NCBI GenBank assembly: GCA_028386065.3
Contig: JAKUCV010006139.1
Coordinates: forward strand, 1 to 64,000
DNA from: Turnera subulata
Taxonomy: Eukaryota > Streptophyta > Magnoliopsida > Malpighiales > Passifloraceae
Length of the DNA: 64,000 nucleotides
Reading direction: 5' to 3'
The notes beneath the pieces are model-generated. The model did not search any database. It worked only from the letters and a program-made list of their open reading frames with translations, and had not been told where the DNA came from. Shown here piece after piece: positions 12,290 to 24,000 of this stretch. A program made the translations under genes and the position numbers. The stretch's first letter is position 1. Each line of letters opens with the position of its first letter.

Positions 12290-12830
12290 ATGAATAGTTT
12301 GAGTCCGACCCACTGCATGAGCTCAACCCAGCAACCAGGTGCAACCTACACAGCAGGTCTAGTGGCCCAATCACTCACAGGCCCAGCTCCAACCAGGGTA
12401 CCAACTGGGTCTCGTCTTGACCCGTCCACACACCCTTTTGTGAAACGAGTTGCTCACCTCCAGGGGCGAGTTGCAGGAGGCGACGCGGACGGAGTGAGGC
12501 GAGTCTGATGGCGTGGCGTCGCGGACGACGGCGGCGAGGAAAAAAGGACGCGAGGGAGGAGATCGAACAAGGGAAGGCCGGCAACGGGGCGAGTTCGCTC
12601 TGTCGGGTTCGTCTCGACTTGGACGACGACGAGGAACAACGGAGAGGAGCGGCCGACGAGAGGAGAAGGAAGGAGGAAGGAGAGGAAAAGCTGATGGTGA
12701 TGTGGTGGAGGCTCGGCCGGTGTGTTGGCCTCGGCGGTTCACGGGTGGTGTGTGGAGGGGAAGAAGAAGGTGGGGTGACGTGTCAACTTCTGGTTGGGTG
12801 TCTGATGTGTGTTTGATTTTTTTTTTCTTT
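12290..12830 (-). other. GC-rich block inside the long LTR
   Basis: A block unusually rich in C and G for this window, giving overlapping Arg/Ser/Pro-rich reading frames on both strands with no domain. A block of similar composition sits at 62150-62690 in the oppositely oriented LTR copy, and a weaker one near 38000-38410. It probably lies in the transcribed R/U5 part of the LTR rather than encoding a protein. The corresponding minus-strand TATA-like site would be near 12965. Confidence 0.45.
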
Positions 12831-13050
12831 CTATTTTTCTTCGTTTTGGTTTTCTTTATTGGTGTGTTGCAGAAGAGGGTTTTGCAGGTGAAGTTTTGCA
12901 GAAGTAAAGATGGTGGTGATGCTGGGTGGTTGTGGTGTAGTGGAAAGCTGAAGAAACACAAGTTAAATAGACATACAAAAATACTGGTAAGGCACGGATG
13001 ACAAAGAAAAAGAAAAGTAGTTCACAGGCCAAACACGAGAAGGAGGCTGA

Positions 13051-13072
13051 ATAATTGAGCTGCATCAATTAT
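13051..13072. repeat. Perfect 8-bp palindrome in LTR upstream region
   Basis: ATAATTGA-GCTGCA-TCAATTAT: a perfect 8-bp stem with a 6-nt loop. It lies about 85 bp upstream (minus sense) of a weak TATA-like site. The opposed copy of this LTR family has a different but stronger palindrome (61896-61926) at a comparable place. Confidence 0.5.
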
Positions 13073-14101
13073 GTGGTACTGTGCAACATGTGAGGTGTGA
13101 CCCGCCTAGAACAGAAAAGATTCAATATACCCCCTTACCTTTATTTTTGTTCCGTTAACTCGAGGATAAACCCGACTTTTTGTGAAGATTCCTCGACCCG
13201 AAAAATCCCAACTTTAGTTCGTAAAATCGGCAGAAAAATCCTGAACGTGGGACAAGGCTCGGTTTCAGAATCCGATGCATGAATTACAATTAATTAATTA
13301 CCCAAGATTAATTTTAATGGTAAATCACTGTACAAAAATTATTTACGGTACTGGTAAAAATACAAAATTACTTGGGTTGTTACAGCAAACCTTGTATTTA
13401 ATACTTTAACTTAATCCTTGTAAAACATAAACATGATTTAACAATTATTATTTCATAAAATTCAAAATAAATCTCCAAATATTAATTTATTAAATATCAT
13501 GGAAATAAAAGAAGAGATTTCTTTCTAAATTATAATCGATAAATTATTGCTACAAAAATATCCCGGCAAAATAATAATAAGAGTATTATTATTAATGTTG
13601 ATTAGGAAAGTAGTAATAATAATAATGGTAAAAGTATTAATAATGGTAACAATAATAACAATGATAATAATTTTGAGAGTAGTAAAAATAATAGTAAAAA
13701 TAATAAAAATTGACTCGAATTGGTAAAATTCTTGATTAATCGCGATAAAATTTTATTAACCACAGTAAAAGTTAAAACAGCTTGGTAAAAATCACGAAAA
13801 TTTTACCCGGGTCATTACAATAATTTTATTTAATATATGAGAAAATCTATTTATATGTCTTGCTTAAAAAATACAACGACTTATGCAAAATAAAAAAACT
13901 GCAAACTGATTTTTAGGCTTGTTAGATTTAATAGACAATCTGCAAGACAATTCAAACCCGACACAATAAGCAGATTGAACACGATACGATACAATATGAT
14001 TATTAAAGAATTGGATTGAGTTAAAGAATTAGAACCTTTTTACCTATTTGGCCCGATACAAACCCGATACGACAATAAGAATTGTCTGACCTAATTTATA
14101 G

Positions 14102-15700
14102 TTTGCAACCTCTGCACTCTCTAACATTATGGAGAGTTTAAGTGAAAGGGTGCTTTTCCACAATATTTAAGTTATCTGTGTCTTGTAGGTGTACACAAAA
14201 GTTACAAATAATTATTTACAGAAAAGAAATGTAAAAAATGAACCCTTCCTGGTTAATTAATTTTGTTTTCTTCAGCTTGCATTTTGCATCCAATGAGAGC
14301 AAACAATATTTTTTTGTTTTCCAAAACTTTTAGATAAGTTTGACTGGAGACAAATGGATTGTCAGAAAGAGATCACGGGAAAGAAAATCTGACAAAGCAT
14401 GATATGACTAGACAAGGACTATAGAATCTAAAGAACAGCAGCTTCAGGAACGAGATGAAGGGGATTTTTGAACTGAATTGTCTGGGGAAGAAAATTTGAC
14501 AAGCATCTCACGAGTGGAAAATATCCACTTCCAAATTAGTTGTTCTCTACGTTACTCTGGACATATTTTTCGTCAATCGGTAAATGCAATGACAGGTGAG
14601 AACTCCCAGAATAGATGTAATTAAAACGAAGCATTGGAAAAAAGTGTTTCATTCAGTAATAATGAAAGAAATATTATATGTAATCTAAAAAAAGAAATAT
14701 TATATATATATATGAATTCAAAATCAACAATTGCATATTATGATAGTTTTTATTTAATGTACACAGTGTTAACTAAGTGAACATTTTGAAAAACCCAAAT
14801 GATTCCCATTATGTTATTGGCGAGTTTCACGAGAAAGGGGCAGGCGGCTGATGTTCTCCATTGACAAGGTTAATTCCAAGATTAGTTCCATCAAGATGCG
14901 CTCATCATCATGTACTTTTCCACAATACCAAAAGTTAAAAATGATTTTTTTTAAAAGAAAAATGTAAAAAAGGGACTATTATTCCTAGTTAAGTTTCGTT
15001 ATCTTAGCTTGCATTCTGTATCCAAGCGAGAGCAAACAATATTTTTGTTTTTCCTATTGTTTTTTTCCGGAAACTTTTAGCTAAGTTGGACGAACGGGAG
15101 ACAATTGCAGAAAGAGGCCATGAGTAGAAACTCTGACAGTACATGATAATATCCACTCTCATTATTGCCTCTGTCGGTGATGGTGAAAGATAGCAGTTCC
15201 CGGCAAGCGACTTTCTCAAAGCCTCGGACAAGACTCTTCAAGAAAGCCAACAAGGTCAAATCTTAAGTCTATTAGAATCCAATCTCTTCATTGAGCCAAT
15301 CGTCAACTATAAGCATTGAAGGACGAGGGAAAGCGTCAACGATAAGCTTGCAGAATCCTGAGAAGCAAACAAGTGCCTCCAAGAAAAATTGTTCGTGTCC
15401 ACTTCATTGCTACTTCGCTCAAAACATCCTGTTGAAGAATATGGTTGGTACTAGCATTAATTATCAGAGAGACATTCATAATGAAAATTTTTTGTGCTAG
15501 AAATTAATCCACCAATGTTCAAAATCTTTGAAATGGTTTTCATTTTTCAGTTGTTTTAGACACACAGTAGTATAACAATCGTTCATACATCTGATTAGCA
15601 TTTGCACATGCATGTAATTAAACGAAAAGAAAAATAAAATTCTTCGGAAAATAATAAAAAGAATCAGAAGCCAAGCAAGAACTGGATTATGATTCAATAT
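14102..15700. other. Spacer between hAT element and gene X1
   Basis: No gene supported. It holds the second copy of the 9190-9385 repeat (about 14595-14820) and an internal repeat of the phrase AGCTTGCATT.TG.ATCCAA (near 14270 and 15005). The segment 15130-15500, including GATAGCAGTTCCCGGCAAG and CCTCGGACAAGACTCTTC, recurs at 42290-42800. This shows that the stretch belongs to the duplicated host unit rather than to a transposon. Confidence 0.6.
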
Positions 15701-15715
15701 CACTATTCTCTCCAT

Positions 15716-16852
15716 TCAAATAAACAATAAAATTAAGAAACAAAGATAAGTGGAGTGGAGAGAGGAGTACATATATATGTTGGTTTCATGACCACCAGCA
15801 GCAGCAGCACGGTAGTTATGGCAGGTTTTAGTGCCATTGTCATCTTCGAAGCCACGGCACAGACGTTGCATGCCATTGGTGTAAACTTGCACCTAAACAC
15901 ACCACAAAACAACACAATTAACGATGTGTAAACACGTCTAGCTAGGGATATACAAACATTTAATGACAGAAAACAGAAGGCCGTTCAAAGATATTAATAC
16001 ATGGCCATTTGTTTGTGTTCTAGTCCAAAATTCTAGTTTAGAATGCAAGAACCAACAATCATAGTTACGAAATATTACATATGGAGCTTAATTATAAAGT
16101 TAGCATAAAAAAAAAAAAAAACTGCAAGAGTACTCAAATACGGCACGGTGAAATTAAAAAACTAATGCTCATGTTTTCAAACCATGCATTCAAAAAAAAA
16201 AAATACAAGAAAGAAATAAAAAAATCAATTATGCGTTGCATACCTCAAGACTGCTTGCCGTGCAAATTCCCTCTGCCCTTAACACCTCCTAAAACGTCCT
16301 AAAATAAAAAATAAGGGCAATAATTTACTTAGTTAGACCATATATATAACATCGCCACATATATACTTTCACCGATGAGATATTCTCACAATTCCTCTAG
16401 ATCCACATTTACCTCTTGTTATCCACGCAGCATCATACCATCAACCAAACAATTTTTTTTTACACTACTATGTTGTATTAAAAGACTATAAGTAATCACA
16501 GGAAGCACACATCTGCCACCAATTAATCATCAGAGAAAATATTTTGTACAACTGTGGATTCAGAGATCTAAAAGTATATATATACAAGCTTAAAGGCATA
16601 GGTACTCTGAAGTAATTGAACAAATCAGATCTACCACAATATATATATACTTAAAACGAAGATGTAGCAGAAAACCACAAAACACATACGTTAATATTTG
16701 TAATTTTTCTTAAACGAAGATGTAGAAGATAAGAGACATTGGATTAATATTTCTGGTAAATCGCTAATCCGATTTGACAAACATTTTAGCATCATCAGTG
16801 TTAAATCTTCTTCGTCTCCTCCCTCGTCACTGTCTTGACATACCAGGGTCAT
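15716..16852 (-). CDS. Unrecognised split gene X, copy 1 (X1), partial model
   Basis: Three exon-like pieces on -: exon 1 from the ATG at 16852 to about 16738, exon 2 at 16288-16244 (45 nt) and exon 3 at 15892-15716 ending in TGA. Exon 1 encodes an acidic start (MTLVCQDSDEGGDEED...) and then RISDLPEILIQ, which faintly resembles the start of an F-box. Exon 2 encodes EVLRAEGICTASSLE and exon 3 continues VQVYTNGMQRLCRGFEDDNG, then TKTCHNY and an Ala run. Splice sites TTTTAG|GAG, GAG|GTATG and TTTAG|GTG are conserved in X3 at 43 kb. Exons 2 and 3 join in frame, but exon 1 to exon 2 does not obviously keep phase, so an exon may be missing. A TATAGAATCC-type promoter lies near 17070. Function unknown. 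Confidence 0.4.
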
Positions 16853-17279
16853 CGTAAGGGTTGGCTAGTCAGGGTTTTACTAAATGATGAGTTTCTTTCC
16901 TGTGGTAGTTGGGAGTAGCGTTACAGTAAGCCGCTTATAGTCTTTATCTATATATCCTAGTTGCAGTTCGGTTTTAGCCGCTTATAATCTAAAAACTGTG
17001 TTAGGTAGCTAGTATCTTCAGGAAAAGAACCAAAACCCATTCTTTAAGATAAGGACAAAGGATTCTATAAAAAGTAAGAAGAGGATAAGGATTATAACTT
17101 TCCTTTAAAGGAAAATTACAAATTACCATGGCCCTCACCTAATTTGCTCTCCGTACATTTTGTTCTTGTCCATGTGATATGGAAGAGAGTTTTATCGTGA
17201 CCGGGTGGCGCACTAGTCTCCCAAGAAGGATTTACAAAAGGATTTGAACATCATACCTGCTTAGGCCTCTTAGTATTCA

Positions 17280-17520
17280 CGTTGGTGGCTAAGCAATCAA
17301 TAGATAATATCTAATCACAAATACGTTAAAGGCGCGGTACATTCTTTTTACAAGGCAGTACATAAATAACAAACGAGAACAAGCCACAGAATTAGATGCG
17401 AAAATTAAAAAAATTCAAAAGAAGGGCATAAACGAGAAGAGACAGCGAGCCCGACACAAAAAGATTAATTATATAAGTATTCTTTGCTTTTTAGCTAGGT
17501 AAAATAGCTAAGAAAATGGA
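17280..17520 (+). repeat. FAD2-upstream segment, copy b (start of a lost unit)
   Basis: The words CAATCAATAGATAATAT, AAATACGTTAAAGGC, CATAAATAACAAACGAGAAC, AAGCCACAGAATTAGATGC, GGGCATAAACGAGAAGAGAC and AGCGAGCCCGACACAAAA recur in the same order near 52480-52660, upstream of the intact FAD2, and partly at 40620-40670, upstream of FAD2-psi. No FAD2 coding sequence follows here, because transposons occupy the next 13 kb. Confidence 0.8.
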
Positions 17521-17689
17521 GTAGGATGATAGCTCATTTGAAAAAATTTGGGGGGCGAGGGCTCTACTCCCCTCCCTTGTGTCCGCCACTGGTCAGTAGT
17601 CACAACTATCAAACCTATCCTAATTAGTACAAGGTTATCATCAATGCTAAATCATCTCTAAGATTCCCCACCAAACTCAGCCGGGTGAG

Positions 17690-18080
17690 AATTAAACAAA
17701 GGTTAGGTTTGTCTCTGATGGTCCGAAAGCGAGAAGTTGCGAGGGATTTGGTTAGGATATTCGCCAATAGATCTTCTCCACTGATGAACTGCACCTGTAG
17801 TGTCCCCTTGGGTCACCTGCGAAATGGAAATCTATTTCAACATGTTTAGTACGTGCATTAAGTATGACCCCAAGTTATCACAACAAAGGCTTGGCTTGTG
17901 GACTGGGACACCTGGCACGAACAAAAAATTCTTAACCCACGTCAATTCAACAGTACCATACGCCACGCTTTTGTAGTTAGCTTCAGTCGAGGAGCATGCA
18001 ACCATGCGTTGCTTGTGGGAGGCCCATGTAATGAGGTTTATGAGGTTTCCGCTATGAACACGTAAATTTGGACCTCCCAT
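17690..18080 (-). pseudogene. Ty1/copia RNase H remnant
   Basis: Minus-strand frames contain ITWASHKQRMVACSSTEANY, VELTWVKNF, LCCDNLGS, then after a frameshift NARTKHVEIDFHF, and further on GTLQVQFISGEDLLANILTK and LATSRFRTIRDK. These are the standard blocks of the C-terminal RNase H of plant Ty1/copia polyproteins (SSTEAEY, CDN, ARTKHIEI, DIFTKPL). At least one frameshift lies between the CDN and TKH blocks. No reverse transcriptase or LTR is recognisable next to it. Confidence 0.9.
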
Positions 18081-18604
18081 ATTTGATTTATTTAAGCCTT
18101 TATGTGTTTTGAAATCAAGGTTAATTAGATGACTTAATCTAGACTAGAGATACATAGGAACTTAGGTTAATGAGATATGGCATTTTGATTAATTTGGACT
18201 CTAAGTATTTTTTAACCACGTCTTATCAAAAGAAAAAAGTATTTTTTAACCCAATGTTAATTAGATGACTTAATTTTGGGCCAATGATATGCTTGGAGTT
18301 TTTAATTAACAAAGTGTGGACCTTCAAGGAATAACCAGCTCATAAGACTCATTTTTATAGCCCATAATTAATTCTAATTTTCAGAATTAATGTTTTCATT
18401 TTGATGAAAACTGTGTTTTATGGTAAATGAGGTAAAAACTTAGCAATCTAGGTATTTAAGGAAATGATTAGGAGGATTGGCAATCAGTTAGCAGATGATT
18501 TCTGGGCTGAAAAGCAGTGATTTTGGGGGGGTTAGAATCAAGCCAAGACGAAATTAGGAGAAATCGGGACCAAAAAGAAAAGAACGTGTGAACAGAGCGC
18601 GTCG

Positions 18605-21022
18605 ATGTTTCGCTCCCAACCTCAACACCAACCTCAACCCTCCCCCACCTTCCAGCTCCTGTCCCCTGGACTACTCCCTACCCATCTCCCCTATCCAAAC
18701 CCCCGTCCACCTCCCATTAACATACCACACCCAAACCACCGTCAACTTCCCTTTAACTATCCACATCAGACCCAAACGCAACACCCTCTTTCCACCAACA
18801 CCAACCGCCATCTTTTTCCACCATACCAGTCCCATGTTAGCAACCAAACACAATCCATCGCCCCGGAACAGCGTAAATATCAACCAACAAACACAGTGCC
18901 ACCAACGAAGGGTAAACCAGAATATTTTTCCAAGTGGGGACGCAAAACCATTCAAAGCGCTATTGAGAACAATCAGGCTGTCAGCCTGTATGTAGAGAAT
19001 TTTCCATCCAAGTGGGCACCTATGGACATCCATCTCGTGCTATCCAAATTTGGAGAAGTCATGGATGTTTTCATTCCCAAGAAGGAGAATCGTAAGGGTC
19101 TCAGGTTTGCTTTTGTAAGATTTCGAAATAATATGGATACTCAGAGGATTGTACAAAGCATCAATGTTTTGCAAGTGGATGGTGCAACTCTCGTTGCCTC
19201 TGTCGCCAAGGGCAGGAAGCGCAATGGTCCCGGCTCTGTTCGCCAGGAACAGAGTGGTTCGTCTGGGAACACTTCTCACCCTGACATGGGTCTGTTAAGT
19301 GGAAAAACCTATGCCGATTCTGTTCGCGCTCCTCTGGCCTCTCACCAGATAGAGTCGAACGCCCCGTCCCACTTTCCAACCTCCCAGTCGTACAACCCAA
19401 AGGATGAGTCATTGGCGTGGCTGCATCAATGTATCCTAGGTATCCTTATACACCCCTCGCCATTGAACAAAATTCGAGAAGCCTTCTCTGCTGAAGATAA
19501 TAGCAGTTTCGACATTATACCCTTGGGTGGTGTATGCTTTCAGTTTAAGTTTCAGTCTGCTGAGGAGATGCATGAGTTCATCATGGAGAAGCAAGCAGGT
19601 TTGTCCCATCTGTTCAGTACATTCAGGCCTTGGGAAGATGGTGATGTACCACTTAACAGATTATGTTGGGTTCTGATTAGAGGTGTTCCACCCCATGTGT
19701 GGAACGTGGAGTTTTTCAAACTCATCTCAGCAAATTTTGGTGTCTTTGTTGATTGGAGCGCTGCAAGCAAAGGGAGAGTAAGATTTGATGTGGCAGAGAT
19801 CTTGGTTCTTACTGAAAACATGCATGCCATTAACTGTGATCTTAAGGTAAACATTAGAGAAAAGGCTTATGAGATTGGCATCATAGAGTCCCATCGCGAT
19901 CCGCTTGAGTGGTCGGAAGTTATCCTGGACGACGATGGATCCCACCATGCCGGTTTGGCATCGGACGGAAATCGGGATAGCGCTATGCGTGGACATGATC
20001 ACATGGCGGTTGAGGTATCCAATGCGCCCGTGCAAAATCACCGTCACGCACCTTCTATCAACCAATCAGCACAATCCTCTGGCGCGACATCTGAGGATCC
20101 TTTTGGTCTCCGCCCCATCATTAATCAAGTCCCCAACTCTCTTGGGCCAAACAAAGTGTTACCTTCCCTATCTACACAGTCCTCAAAACTGTTACCATCT
20201 GAGTTGTCAGGGGATGTTCCTCAAGCTGTCCCTTCCAAACCCCAATGCCAGATGTCAAGTTGTGGCCCAGCTCACACCTCACCACAATTGAATCCTACTA
20301 CATCAACGTACGGGCCAACCTCATTTACATCCCCTACTCCTCCCATTTCTCCAATGCACGGGTCTATCCCAATGTCACCCCCTTTTTCCCCTAACTTGGA
20401 CCTTATACCCTCTCAGCCCAAAACTGTGGGTGCCAACTCTGAGCCCATTTACCCTTTCTCTGCATCTAGAGCCTTAGTACCACATCGTGACACACACTCT
20501 GAGCCCAGCTACTCATATTTCAGCCCTATGTTTAAAAGTCCATCACCTTATAAACAGGTTATCTCAGACAATATTGTTTCTTCATACGGCTCGACGTATC
20601 CAAGATCAGTTTCGTCCTGGTGTAACTCATGGCCAGTTGGCGTTAACGACAGTAACGAATTACGAGTCCAGGAAGAGGTTGAGAGGAGAGTTACAGCAAT
20701 CCTACACAATATGGATATGAAGAAGAAAAAGAAGAATGTGAAATTCTTATCTGCTAAAGGGAGCGTAATTTTAGAACCTGAGTGCTCTCAAGGTGTCACA
20801 GATTCTGAGTTCCGACGAAATAATGAGAGGTTTGATGTCGGAGTTCAATCAACAGCAGTCATACCTGTGTCCTTTTGTTCCTTGGAGGTTGCAGAAACTA
20901 ATCGTTTGGGTGAGGTGATTGGTTGGGATAGAAGCGGTGTCGAGCAGGAGACTGACATCCTTATCGAGATCCTCGTCGACAAGGAGGCTTTTGACTGGGT
21001 GCAATCCAGGACGGTTTCCTAG
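18605..21022 (+). CDS. LINE A ORF1 protein with RRM (intact)
   Basis: An uninterrupted 805-codon ORF. The first ~120 residues are Pro/Gln/Asn/His-rich and probably disordered. An RNA-recognition motif spans about 126-202, with RNP2 LYVENF (128-133) and RNP1 GLRFAFVRF (165-173). A basic linker (AKGRKRNG) follows, then a second globular part around residues 270-430 typical of plant LINE ORF1 proteins, and a long Ser/Pro-rich tail. No CCHC zinc knuckle is seen. The ORF1 protein is expected to coat LINE RNA in the RNP used for target-primed reverse transcription. It is open although ORF2 is broken, which suggests recent insertion. Confidence 0.85.
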   Translation: MFRSQPQHQPQPSPTFQLLSPGLLPTHLPYPNPRPPPINIPHPNHRQLPFNYPHQTQTQHPLSTNTNRHLFPPYQSHVSNQTQSIAPEQRKYQPTNTVPPTKGKPEYFSKWGRKTIQSAIENNQAVSLYVENFPSKWAPMDIHLVLSKFGEVMDVFIPKKENRKGLRFAFVRFRNNMDTQRIVQSINVLQVDGATLVASVAKGRKRNGPGSVRQEQSGSSGNTSHPDMGLLSGKTYADSVRAPLASHQIESNAPSHFPTSQSYNPKDESLAWLHQCILGILIHPSPLNKIREAFSAEDNSSFDIIPLGGVCFQFKFQSAEEMHEFIMEKQAGLSHLFSTFRPWEDGDVPLNRLCWVLIRGVPPHVWNVEFFKLISANFGVFVDWSAASKGRVRFDVAEILVLTENMHAINCDLKVNIREKAYEIGIIESHRDPLEWSEVILDDDGSHHAGLASDGNRDSAMRGHDHMAVEVSNAPVQNHRHAPSINQSAQSSGATSEDPFGLRPIINQVPNSLGPNKVLPSLSTQSSKLLPSELSGDVPQAVPSKPQCQMSSCGPAHTSPQLNPTTSTYGPTSFTSPTPPISPMHGSIPMSPPFSPNLDLIPSQPKTVGANSEPIYPFSASRALVPHRDTHSEPSYSYFSPMFKSPSPYKQVISDNIVSSYGSTYPRSVSSWCNSWPVGVNDSNELRVQEEVERRVTAILHNMDMKKKKKNVKFLSAKGSVILEPECSQGVTDSEFRRNNERFDVGVQSTAVIPVSFCSLEVAETNRLGEVIGWDRSGVEQETDILIEILVDKEAFDWVQSRTVS

Positions 21023-21063
21023 TGTTGTGTGGTTTTTTACTGCATAAGCATTTGTTTCTTTTT

Positions 21064-24000
21064 ATGATTAGCTTTGTTTCTTGCAATGTCAGAGGTTGCT
21101 GCTCCTCATCAAAGCAGAGCCAAGTTAGAGATTTGGTAAACAAACAGAAGGCTAACTTCTTGTTTCTGTCTGAGATTAAAAGTATTGGCATCAATCTTCA
21201 GTTTTGTCACAAGACGTGGGGACCAGGGGAGATAAAGTTCTGCTCAGTGGATGCTCGGGGTACAGCCGGAGGCTTAGTTATGGTATGGGATTCTAATTTC
21301 TTCAAGATGTCTAGAACTATGTTGTCGGACCATTGGATCATCATTGAGGGTGCTTTCGTATCTTCCAACGTCATGGTAACAGTGTGTGGTGTCTATGGGG
21401 ATTCTAGCATTGAGGGCAGAATACAGATGTTTGAAGAACTTCAGGAGCTAAAGCTGACTTTCACAACCCCATGGCTCATTCTTGGGGACTTTAATAAGAC
21501 CGTCCTTCCTTCAGATAGGAAGAGTGGACGGCTTTATCGTCGGGGGGCTGAGGCTTTTCGTGGACTTGTTGATCATTTGGGTTTAGTGGAGGTCAATCTC
21601 AAGGATAGAAAATATACGTGGGGCAATTTAAAAGCAGCGAGCCATATTGATCGAGTTTTCCTCGAAGGGGAATGGTTACTTTTTTTCCCGCATCTCTCCC
21701 TACAAGCGGGTAGTAAACGTGGATCGGATCATGTTCCTTTATTATTAACAAGTGAAGAGCCAGTATATGGATGGAGGCCATTTCGTTTTATAAATGCATG
21801 GTGGGATTATCCAAGTTTTGATGGGATTATTGCTGACATGTGGAAGGAAGCCAATTTCCAGTTTCCTGGCAAGTTTAAACTTCTGAAGAAGTTAAGCGTA
21901 CTTAGGAAGCTGCTCTCACAGTGGAACAAAAATTCGTATAGCAACCTGAACTCCTCTATTGATGATATTCAGAAAGAGATGGATTGTTTGGATAAGATTG
22001 CCGATGATAGGGAGTTGTCTAATGTTGAGTCGCAATTTGAAGATTGAGCTGGTGCAGAAGTCTAAACAATTAAAGTCTCTTTGGAGACAAAAGGCGAGAG
22101 TTAAATGGTGTTAATTGGGAGACAAGAATACCCGTTTTTTTCACCTCTCTGCCACAAAGAGGGGGAGAAAAAATCAGATGTCTGTGATTGAGGCGAATGG
22201 TGAGATGGTCAGGGATCCGGAACAAATAAAATCTGCGGCAAGACTTTTCTTCTCCAAATTATACGCGAAACAAGATGTAACTCGTCCCAAGATTGGCTCT
22301 TTGAACATCCGGAGGTTAAGTAGGGAGGATGCAGCTTCGTTGGAAAGACTGGTGTCTTTGGAGGAGGTGAAGCAAGCCGTTTGGAACTGTGATAGTTCTA
22401 AGGCACCCGGCCCTGACGGTTTCAATTTCTTCTTTTACAAGAGGTGTTGGGAAATTGGTTAAGGAGGATATCTTTGACATGGTAGTGCACTTTTTTGAGA
22501 CTGCCTCCTTACTAAAGGGGGTTAACACAACTTATATTACCCTCTCGCCTAAGAAAAAGGATGCGATCTCTTTGGATGATTATCGGCCCATCACCTTAGT
22601 GTCTGGGTTATACAAAATCATTTCAAAAATTCTTGCGCAAAGGTTGAAACTAGTTCTCCCATCTTTGGTTGGCCCCCAACAGACAGGTTTCATAGAGGGT
22701 AGATGTATAATGGAAAGTGTTCTCTTTGCAAGTGAAGTCGTGCATACTTTGAGAAAGAGTAAAGAAGAGGCTATTCTATGGAAGTTAGAATTTAAGAAGG
22801 CATACGACTCTGTGGATTGGGATTATTTGATGCAAGTTTTAGAGGCTATGGGTTTCGGTGGTAGATGGCGTGATTGGATTCTAGAATGTTTGTCATTGTC
22901 CAAGTTGGCGGTGCTCATCAACGGATGCCCCTCCGCAGACTTCTGTATGGGACGTGGCCTTAAGCAGGGAGATTCCTTATCTCCTTTTCTTTTTGTGTTA
23001 GCAGCAGAGGGCCTTCCTGCGATCTTATCTAAAGCTGATGACGCAGGCGAGATAATGGGAGTTAGAATTCACGATACTTCGGTATCGGTGTTGCAGTATG
23101 CAGACGATACTATTTTATTCTCCCAAGAAAGCGTGGATGCACTTCTGAACTTAAAAAGGTGCCTTAGGATTTTTGAGGTGTTATCCGGACTATGTATTAA
23201 CTTTTACAAGAGCTCGGTCGTGGGTTTTGGTCTCCAACAAAAACAAGTCGAGGATTTGGCTGGGCGCCTTCACAGTCGAGTGGAAAATTTTCCCTTTGTT
23301 TATCTTGGATTCCCTCTGGGAGGTAATATGAAGCGGCTTGCATCATGGCACCCTGTTCTTGAGAAGTTCAAAAATCGGCTCAAAACCTGGAAGGGGAAGT
23401 TCTTGTCACTTGGGGGTAGGGTAACTCTTATTCGATCTGTGTTGAGTGGCCTCCCACTATATTTCATGTCCTTGTTCAAGCTCCCGGTCTCCGTAGCTAG
23501 GAGAATCACATCCATTCTCAAGAATTTCCTTTGGAATGGTATCGAAACAAAGAGGAAGCCTTGCCTTATTGCTTGGAAGAAAATAACAGTTCCTAAAGAG
23601 ATTGGGGGAATGGGGATCATTGACGTCAAAATAATGAATCAGTGTCTCCTCTTCAAATGGTATTGGAATTTTTGCCAGCCCACAACGAGTTTATGGAAAG
23701 ACATCATAAGCAGAAAATATGTTTTACAGTCATCCAAGTTATGCCCAGTCTTTTGCATGCAGAAGTGTTCCTCGTGGTGGCGCGATATTATTTTGTCAGG
23801 ATCTGCTAACAGTCAGACTGGCATCTCTCTTTGGGTTGGGTCTAGTATCAAGTTGGGTTCTGGTAGGGACGTGTTATTTTGGGATGATGATTGGTCTGTT
23901 CATGGGAAATTTAAAGACCTCTTTCCGCGACTTTACTCTATCTCCTCTTTTTAGTCAGCCTTTGTGAGTGACGGTTTCCAAGCGGTTCAGGGTGGGGACG

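Larger units (their letters stand above)
9730..13819 (-). mobile_element. Long LTR (solo or non-autonomous), minus strand
   Basis: Begins TGAAACACCCCGACCC and ends GGGTCATTACA on the + strand. It is flanked by a perfect 5-bp duplication ATAAT (9725-9729 and 13820-13824), and the hAT sequence resumes cleanly on both sides. Related starts occur at 58725 and, with TG changed to TC, at 35592, so the sense orientation is minus. No gag or pol domain is visible, so this is a very long solo LTR or a non-coding element. A second LTR-like start (complement TGTAACAACCCAAG) lies at 13382, so it may itself be composite. The left 700 bp holds short hairpins (10268-10325). Confidence 0.75.
9404..14093 (+). 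mobile_element. Non-autonomous hAT element, interrupted by an LTR
   Basis: Flanked by an 8-bp target-site duplication with one mismatch: ATTTACAG (9396-9403) and ATTTATAG (14094-14101). Termini are imperfect inverted repeats: TAGTCCTGGCAAAA at the left, and TAGGTCAGACAATT when the right end is complemented. The body is rich in ACACGACCCGAC-type words, shared with the smaller element at 41452-41829. A 4,090-bp LTR (9730-13819) splits it; without that the element is about 600 bp. No transposase is present. The 8-bp duplication and TAG start fit hAT. Confidence 0.8.

Noticed and set aside
12371..12961. 196-codon frame on - with several overlapping frames
   Set aside because: Same GC-rich LTR block in another copy; composition-driven frames with no recognisable domain.
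15733..15915. Frame reading MLFCGVFRCKF... on -
   Set aside because: Starts in the intron and is out of phase with the conserved exon 2-3 frame of gene X; the alternative frame (VQVYTNG...) keeps splice-site and paralogue support.
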